From contig OX246744.1 of assembly GCA_945910005.1 (NCBI GenBank), forward strand, positions 1,360,492 to 1,424,491: DNA of 64,000 nucleotides. Direction: 5' to 3'. A program made the translations under genes and the position numbers. Below the pieces are notes generated by a model that was not told where the DNA came from, made no database searches, and saw nothing but the letters and a program-made list of their open reading frames with translations. The first letter of the stretch is position 1. Every line of letters begins with the position of its first letter. Of this stretch, positions 57,765 through 64,000 are shown piece after piece. This stretch comes from Isoperla grammatica. Its lineage: Eukaryota; Arthropoda; Insecta; Plecoptera; Perlodidae.

Positions 57765-58666
57765 ATGGGGTTGGGGTCAAACGTTTCGGACATCAACCGT
57801 TTTCAAAGTGAAGAGGAACACATGGCCAGAATGGTGGAAATTGTTACAATAGGCATGATTGAAGAGCTGATCCCTACCTTATTTGACCTATTTTGTGTAA
57901 ATGACAGTCTGTTATTTAACAAAGGTATTATTCGATTGCTCCATTTCCATTTGCCTATACATACTGAAGGCCTACTGTGATACATAAATAAGCATTTTGT
58001 ATTCTTTATATTAAGGAAACAGGTGTCATCATGGGCCCATGGCTGTTGGCGGCCATATTGCCACATGTACTGCAACCTGTAATAAAAGCAAACCACAGTA
58101 TAAGGAGCATACAGTAACAAAAGTGTCATGCCTGGCACAGCAGACGCTTGCGGCACGGAAGCGGGTGGCGTTCGTAGCGATGGGTTAGACCAAACTCAAC
58201 GAGACCTGGGGGGAGGGGGAGAGGGGTACCTCCTCGCCACCCCTCGCCGCGCTCCTTGCCAACAATATGAGCTAACTCGGATAACTCGCCGCCAGGGCGA
58301 CCGTAGCTGCGCGCGCAGGAGTTTGCCGATGGAATATCGCCCAAGTTTCGGTACTGTATGCACCTTATACTGTGACCAAACCATGTCTAACTTAACCTGT
58401 TTCACACTCACCTACAGCCTAACCTCTCAACCTTATCTGAACTAATCTTAACTTTACTCTACTCATCAGAATGTACACATGTACCGGTATGGTACAAGCA
58501 TGGTGCAACAGTATCTGGGAGGTGGAGTCTTCATGCAGTGATCCAGCTGGCTGCCATCTCTGCTCGACTGGAAGATGAACTAACGCCTTGTGGTCAGCGG
58601 TATTGGAAGTTGGAACTAGGCATACTGACAGCTGCGGAGAGACCCATCGTTCGGACCTTCAGCTAG
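57765..58666 (+). CDS. Candidate two-exon gene, unknown product
   Basis: Exon 57765-57924 starts with ATG (MGLGSNVSDINRFQSEEEHM, then MIEELIPTLFDLF) and ends with ...LLFNK plus one base at a donor AAAG|GTATTA. A possible second exon, 58470-58666, follows an acceptor TACTCATCAG, takes up the frame with two bases, and runs CTHVPVWYKHGATVSGRWSL, then HAVIQLAAISARLEDEL to a TAG. The joined product would be about 119 residues, with no transmembrane or signal segment that I can see. I do not recognise it. Just after the stop, 58670-58805 repeats the end of exon 1 and its intron start, so the locus has a partial tandem duplication. Exon 57924 can equally splice to 61996. Confidence 0.3.
57890..58015 (+). 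repeat. Exon end and intron start, copy 1 of a local duplication
   Basis: GACAGTCTGTTATTTAACAA, then ACACATACTG-like sequence, TGTGATACATAAATAAGC and TATTCTTTATATTAAG. Copy 2 is at 58670-58805. Confidence 0.6.
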
Positions 58667-58669
58667 TTT

Positions 58670-58805
58670 ACACGACAGTCTGGTATTTAACAAAGGTAGG
58701 CCCAGTGTGATTTTTCAATTTTTCATTGTCTACACATGGGCGTTGGGCACATGGGCGTCCCTTTGATACTGTGGTACATAAAAGACGATTTGTGTTCTTT
58801 ATACT
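58670..58805 (+). repeat. Copy 2 of the 57890 block
   Basis: GACAGTCTGGTATTTAACAA with AGGTAGG after it, CTACACATGGGCG, TGTGGTACATAAAAGACG and GTTCTTTATACTAAAG, in the same order as copy 1. A GGGCGT...CATGGGCGT doublet is unique to this copy. Confidence 0.6.
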
Positions 58806-59358
58806 AAAGCGGCTGTTACACGGAGAAGTTAGAAAAGTGGAAAGAAAAAAGTAAAGAGAAAAGCTACTCTTTTACTTGCAGAGATAGCTTGTAGCTTATG
58901 GGACTTTTCGCGTTGCTGTCACACTAGGAAGTGAAAAAAGAGAAAAGTGAAAAGTTCTCCAAAAAGTTGAACATTGCTCGACAAGTAAAGAGTGAAGCTG
59001 CTGTGAGTGAGTGTTGCTTGTGGGCATGTGGCCATGCCCACAAGCAGGAATTCACTGTAGCTTCCAGAAAAGTAGCCGCAGAAAGTAGTCGCGTATTTTA
59101 TTTTTTATTTTTTTTATACAAATAATAGCCTACTACCCGATAAGGATCCGGATCTTAAAAATGGATTCGGGTAATTCCTGGATCCGGGTACCCTATGACA
59201 TCCCTAATTCATTTATTATTAGGCTATAGTAAATAATTACTTAAGGCCTAATGTAAATTATAATTATTATATTACATTTTAATTTTTATAAATTACATTA
59301 ATAACTTGTAGGCTTAGTGTAATATTTTAAACTAAATACATTTTAAATAGCCTATTAA

Positions 59359-60679
59359 CCCTTTCACTGTTAGCGAAAAAAAAATGAGAAATACCCTCTG
59401 TGTTAGCCAAAAACAGGGGCTAACATATAAATTCAGTCACTCAAGTATAGGTGATAAATTATACTTTTTCCCCATTAATATCTTAAACAAGTGAACCAAG
59501 CATTAAAAAATGTGAAATTTGATAATGTTGATGCCCGGAAAATGGTGGCCATCTTGGAAAATGTCCCTTACAATAAGGTACATTCTGAATAACCCCCCCA
59601 ATCAAAAAATGTGAAGAGACAAAACTTAAAGCAAATGTAATCTAAAAGGAAATAAAGTCATAAAAATATATACAAAGTCATAGAGTAAACTTTTATGATC
59701 ATTTATAGGGGTTGTCATAAACCCTATTGAGCAAAATACTGGGTTTGAAATCTGTCATCTCCAAATTTACTCAAATCTTGCAAAAATTCGATTTGAAACA
59801 TTCAAGCCAAGAAGAAAATGTAACAGTTATTTTATTTTATTTTATTTATACAACCCTTATAGGGGTGGTTTATTGGTCATCAAAAAAAAAAAAAATACAG
59901 TGAAAATGTGTAAATTTACTTGTAAAATATACTTTTTGCTAAATTATAAGTAAAGTACACTAGTTACACACCACAGGCAACATAAAATAGGCCTGCGTTG
60001 ATATTAGACTGTCCAACACGACATTCACGCCTAGAACCACGCCCCCTTGGCTATTAGGCCTAGGCCTAGGCCTACCTTGAGCAACCACGGCCTAGCCTAC
60101 TACCTGGGCATTGTTGGGATAGTGTTCACTAACAATTATACTAGGGCCTAGGCCTAGTGGGTCCAACATCAAGGTCTACATCACTTTCAATTATCTCATC
60201 TAGGCCTAGGCCTACCTGTTTTATTTCTTATGTAGGCCTACGTCTTCCGTCACAATCTCATGACCTGTCACATCATCATACAACTCGCCTAGCGAAGATT
60301 CGGCATCGTCACTCTCTTCTACATCACTATTGATGTCTAACACATACTCCCGTATCATAGCATCTGATAATTCACTCATTTTCTGTGGTTTTAGAAGCAA
60401 AACAGTCGCGAGAAAATGCAATGTAAACAAAAGCTAAAACCACGTCGCATTCGTTGTATCTTCTTCCGCTCACTTGGTTTCTCGTGGCCACAAGATTGTG
60501 CGCGCATACGGCCAGTAGGACAATCGAATGACGAATACAGGAAGCCGTTTTATATCGATTTTGAAGCAATAGTTTAGGCGGGAGAATTTAAAGACTTGCC
60601 GGACGTGTCTAATACGTCCGTAACACACACAGGGCGGCGCGTGACGGACGTATGAGATACGTCCATAACAGTGAAGCGG
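59359..60679 (-). mobile_element. piggyBac-like element flanked by TTAA
   Basis: TTAA at 59355-59358 and 60680-60683. Ends CCCTTTCACTGTTAGCG and the complement of CCGCTTCACTGTTATGG (two or three mismatches in 17). A subterminal GACGTATGAGATACGTC palindrome lies near the right end. TTAA targets and CCC-type ends with such palindromes are typical of piggyBac elements. It keeps only an N-terminal transposase piece (60221-60379); no catalytic DDD core is seen. Confidence 0.8.
60221..60379 (-). pseudogene. piggyBac-type transposase N-terminal fragment
   Basis: 52 residues from ATG (60379) to TAA (60221): MSELSDAMIREYVLDINSDV, then an acidic EESDDAESSLGELYDD stretch. Short helix plus Asp/Ser/Glu-rich leader is the usual start of piggyBac transposases. 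It lies 300 bp inside the right end and reads toward the left end, as expected. It is cut off by a TAGGCCTA-rich stretch. Confidence 0.5.
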
Positions 60680-61335
60680 TTAAATTTGTAATTAAATAAA
60701 ATTACATAAGGATGGGGGTTATGAATTATGATGCGGCAATGCGTTCTGCAGACAAAAGATAATATTCCGTGTTGATAATTTTTTCTTTTTTGGGGGGGGG
60801 GAGAAATTTTCAGCTATGATCTGCAACATTGCATTCTGAAAAACTTTTTCTTTGGAAAAATTTCAAGCTGTAAGATATCCCACAAATGCAAAGTTGAATC
60901 AGTATGTACTAGTAGGGCCTACTTACCAGCACTTAGGCCTACCTAGTGCTGTAAGTATAAAGCAGCGTTCAGACAGAATGACTATGGACTAAGACTAACA
61001 ACCAGTGACTAAGCCTTAAGAAAACAAAACTCCGCCCCCCATATCTTGCAAAGAAATACATGACGACTTTGAAAGATGGCAGTCTTCGAGTGCTTTGACA
61101 AGTGAGTAGCGCACCCTTCCTGTAAAAATAAGTACTATGGCGTGGGCGTGTAAAACAAAAACGGTTCCATGTTGTCCCGAAGTTGACAGCTATTATTATA
61201 TTTGCTGAAAATGGATGAAGATATGAATGATATCGCCATAGTCACTCATTATCGGAAATCATTTTCAAATAGTAACTGATATGGACTGATAACCTACAGG
61301 CTGCAGCAGACGACGTGAAACTTTGATTTAAAATT

Positions 61336-61443
61336 AGGTTCATTTGATTTACCGTCACTTTGTACTTTTTGACATTTACCCCATGAAATAACATGGAGTG
61401 AGTGCAAAAAGTACAAAAGGTGTAGCCAAATCAAACGAACCTA
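61336..61443. mobile_element. Short MITE, about 38-bp arms
   Basis: AGGTTCATTTGATTTACC, CTTTGTACTTTTTG at the left and CAAAAAGTACAAAAG, CAAATCAAACGAACCT at the right. Total about 108 bp. Confidence 0.75.
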
Positions 61444-61656
61444 TTGTTTACATCGGTATCGGAAGCCGTGAACAGAAGCTGTCAAAACAAACTCTGTGTA
61501 AAAGTGAAAACCTAAACAACATTAAACCTTAATTTCACTCGGATGGTACGATTTTCATTGGCTGAACTACTGTGGCGTTCCACACAGCGATTGGTTGTTA
61601 CTAACGCTTAACAATCATAAATAACAATAATGAACTTTCTTAATCACTCGGTCTGA

Positions 61657-61842
61657 AGGCTGGTCCACACAGATTTTTAAGACATACAATTCAAGGTTTA
61701 CCACGTAGTCGTAAAGTTGGATCATAGGAAACAGGTACTGGCGTTAACACAAAGTTTTAGTTTTAAGACATTATTTTCATTGTTGTTTTTAAAACAACGT
61801 CTTAAAACCTGTCTTCAAAATCTGTGTGGACCAGCCTTTAAA
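61657..61842 (+). mobile_element. MITE family D, copy 3 (nested)
   Basis: GGCTGGTCCACACAGATTTT and AAAATCTGTGTGGACCAGCC ends, GTAGTCGTAAAGTTGGATCA interior as at 39411. Confidence 0.85.
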
Positions 61843-61995
61843 CACTAATCACTAGTAAAGTATGTGAACGCTTCAATGTAAATAGTATACTTCAACTTTC
61901 TTAAACACTAATCGTTAGTCTTAGTCATTTTGTGTGAACCCGCCTTAAACATTTTCTAAACTGTTTTTGTAATTTCAACATTTTGTTTTTTACAG

Positions 61996-63490
61996 CTGGT
62001 TCTACAAAGAAGACCACTAGGACACTGCTGGATGTTGGATTGTATAGTGAGTGGGCAAAGTGCTCATTTAAAAGAAACAAGCCTAACCTACATCGAAGCT
62101 CGAGCCATATTGATGGATTATGTGACGCCCATGGTAATGTATTCGGAGTGTAATTTTTTGTGAGTTATTATCCTGGGTAGGCCTAACGTGTGGTTAAATA
62201 AAAGCATTACTGCATCTATAGAGAGTTGGATAAGGCAATTTAACAGGCCACATTTTGTTTGATATTCCTTGCTTTGATTTTGTTATTATTACTTTTACTT
62301 ACTTTTTACTCTTTTTTGTTACTATTCTTAATTACAATAGACTTATATATTTGGCCATACCTGTGATGGGAGTATGAAAGTTAGGTAGCTTTGATTCAAG
62401 GTCCGTCGGTCTCATGGCGGACGTTCAGCAAACGAACCCCCATCAGGGGATTTACGGACTTTAGGCCCTAGGTCTGATTTAGGTAGGCGTGTTATGGGTG
62501 GGTTGGGTAACCAAGGTCCATCACCCTATACCACGGTCAGCAATTACTTGGCTGATAGTGGTATCCGCTATGACTCTGGTTTCTTGCTGAGGCGAACCTT
62601 TAGGAACCAAGCTTCGGTCGCCACGTATCAGATTGGATAGCACTGACTGGTGGAGCTATAGTGTGGTAAAAGCACATTGGCCGCCGATGGAGAAGCACGC
62701 GCTATTGCTCCTGACGTATAGGCCACCCATGTCCATAAGCTTATGGACATCCGGCCTTAGAGAGCGTGTTCCTTTAGGGGTGGCCAAGGACAGGTAAAGT
62801 GAACGTCCCGTTTTACCCGGGCATCACATTTACGCTTGAGCCTTGTCGTGTCTCGATCCAGATATAGAGCGATTTAGGTCTAGCTCTTCTGATTTAGGTA
62901 GGTGGTATGGGAAACCAAGTTCCAATCTCCCGCCGCTATCAGCACTTTTTTCGCTGGTAGTGGTTCCGCCTGGCGCTGGGGGCCCTTTCTTTGCAGAGGC
63001 GAACCCAATGGTTGAATCTGGTAGTTGGTGGTAGAGGGATGGAGTGAGTGTGGTAAAAGCACGTGCAACAGCTGGGATAGATCCCCTCCAAGTGTCAATA
63101 AGCTCCATCCCTGCCGGCTACACGCCCTAAGTATCCTACACGCCTATGTGCGTCGACGGACTAGGTGAGCTTTCGGGAGAAACCATTGGGGGGGGCCAAG
63201 GACAGGTAATTGATGGATTGATCCGTTTTACCCTGGAGTCAATTACGCTTGAGCCAAGCCGAGTTCTCAAACCAGTTGCCACCACCCTTCCTGCATGGTA
63301 CGATTAGTTCAATTTAAGGGTTGGTTTAGTTAATTTTAAGGATTTAAAGGATTTGAAGGGTGTCTGCATTCAAAGCACATTGTTGCACTGTCATGGCATC
63401 GTATGAAACTAAATTGGCTCGTTGAATGGTCTATTTATTGTAGGACTTGGTGGTACAGAATTGCACCGTAAGGCAGCCACAGCTGGCTAA
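61996..63490 (+). CDS. Candidate 3' exons of a plus-strand gene
   Basis: Exon 61996-62133 lies between TTTTTTACAG and a donor CATG|GTAATG. In phase 1 it reads GSTKKTTRTLLDVGLYSEW, then AKCSFKRNKPNLHRSSSHID and GLCDAHG. The next possible exon, 63444-63490, follows TTATTGTAG and continues in the same phase as LGGTELHRKAATAG to a TAA. Both fit after either 57462 or 57924. The basic, Ser-rich product is not recognisable. The intron before 61996 would be 4 kb and contains a piggyBac element and nested MITEs, which is ordinary for an intron. Confidence 0.3.
62176..62277 (+). repeat. Copy 1 of a 100-bp direct repeat
   Basis: From GCCTAACGTGTGGTTAAATA to GATATTCCTTGCTTTG. It matches 63900-64000 with a handful of changes. 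Confidence 0.85.
62480..63275 (-). repeat. Dimer of a diverged, roughly 390-bp repeat
   Basis: Two copies in a row. Both contain GATTTAGGTAGG, AACCAAG, GCTGATAG/GCTGGTAG, GAGGCGAAC, GTGTGGTAAAAGCAC, GGCCAAGGACAGGTAA, CGTTTTACCC and ACGCTTGAGCC in order. About 60-70% alike by eye. Short open frames on the minus strand cross the right copy but are not conserved in the left one. Confidence 0.65.
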
Positions 63491-63899
63491 CATAACTATC
63501 TGCTTGACAGGGTAAATGAAAATGCAGTACAGTGATCATTGCACTTAGCCTAGAGCCTTCTGTATTGTCTCTGATATAATGCCAACAGTTATATGAAGTA
63601 TGAACATAATATGAGTGTGGTGTTGTTGTTGTTGTGGTTTTGTCATTGTTGTTTCTACACAGTTTGTAATTTTGTGTGCATGATAATTATAGTCTTATAT
63701 TATTAATGAAATTAACGGTGAAATGAAATCAGATTTGCAGAGGCAAACTTTTGAAGACGAACTTCAATAACAGGTAATTTTCTGTGAATTGTTGGGCATA
63801 TTGGAAACTTATTGGTTTTGTAACAAAACTGAGGTACCCTTGTATAATACTCTGTGTAGGCCTATTATGTTCAATCATAAATGTACCACTGAACATTTT

Positions 63900-64000
63900 A
63901 GCCTAACGTGTGGTTATATAAAGCATTACTGGACTGTATCTATGGAGAGGTGGAAAAGGCAATTTAACAGGCCACATTTTGTTTGATATTCCTTGCTTTG
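63900..64000 (+). repeat. Copy 2 of the 100-bp direct repeat, cut by the window end
   Basis: Starts AGCCTAACGTGTGGTTATAT and runs to the last base of the window, about 1.73 kb after copy 1. The identity may continue beyond the window. Confidence 0.85.

Larger units (their letters stand above)
60961..61948. mobile_element. Outer MITE with nested insertions
   Basis: Left end AGCGTTCAGACAGAATGACT with GGACTAAGACTAACAACCAG; right end TAATCGTTAGTCTTAGTCAT and TTTGTGTGAACCCGCCTT, which is its diverged complement. MITE D (61657-61842) and an unrelated inverted repeat (61336-61443) lie inside. Confidence 0.6.

Overview
The window reads as nuclear DNA of an animal, most likely a marine invertebrate. 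The evidence is spliced coding blocks with GT-AG introns in matching phases, a CR1/Jockey-type LINE, hAT and piggyBac remnants with correct target-site duplications, tRNA-headed SINEs, many MITEs and long homopolymer runs. The very frequent word TAGGCCTA makes an echinoderm or other invertebrate deuterostome my first guess, but this rests on sequence 'feel' and not on a marker gene. There are no operons, ribosome binding sites, CRISPR arrays or true tRNA/rRNA genes. Positions 5259-5458 are an assembly gap of Ns.

Layout. 1-3.5 kb: the 3' part of a minus-strand DUF4806-domain gene, five exons with consistent phases, with a perfect 15-bp hairpin over its stop codon. 3.77-4.62 kb: an 850-bp palindrome made of two 5'-truncated Penelope-like retroelement ends joined head to head, each with a GIY-YIG-type C-terminal tail and a hammerhead-ribozyme-like motif. 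5.5-42 kb: no convincing gene. This is a repeat landscape with at least seven small inverted-repeat transposon (MITE) families (here named A to G), a 183-bp satellite, several minisatellites, a 60-bp/386-bp higher-order array, SINEs and nested MITEs.

42.8-48.5 kb: two hAT elements, each with an 8-bp target duplication (one keeps both ends of its transposase), further foldback repeats, a possible first exon on the minus strand, and SINEs. 48.5-64 kb: rich in TAGGCCTA. It holds a 5'-truncated, twice-frameshifted LINE reverse transcriptase (minus), a 72-codon ORF at 55.1 kb, and a set of splice-bounded open blocks on the plus strand (57.3-63.5 kb) whose introns all lie in phase 1. A degenerate piggyBac element (59.36-60.68 kb) and nested MITEs sit inside that candidate gene.

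The only host-like gene I would call with good confidence is the DUF4806 gene. Most of the rest is a record of transposition: insertion into insertion, head-to-head joining, internal deletion and tandem expansion. Extents of MITEs and dispersed repeats are by eye and good to about 5-20 bases unless a target duplication is named.
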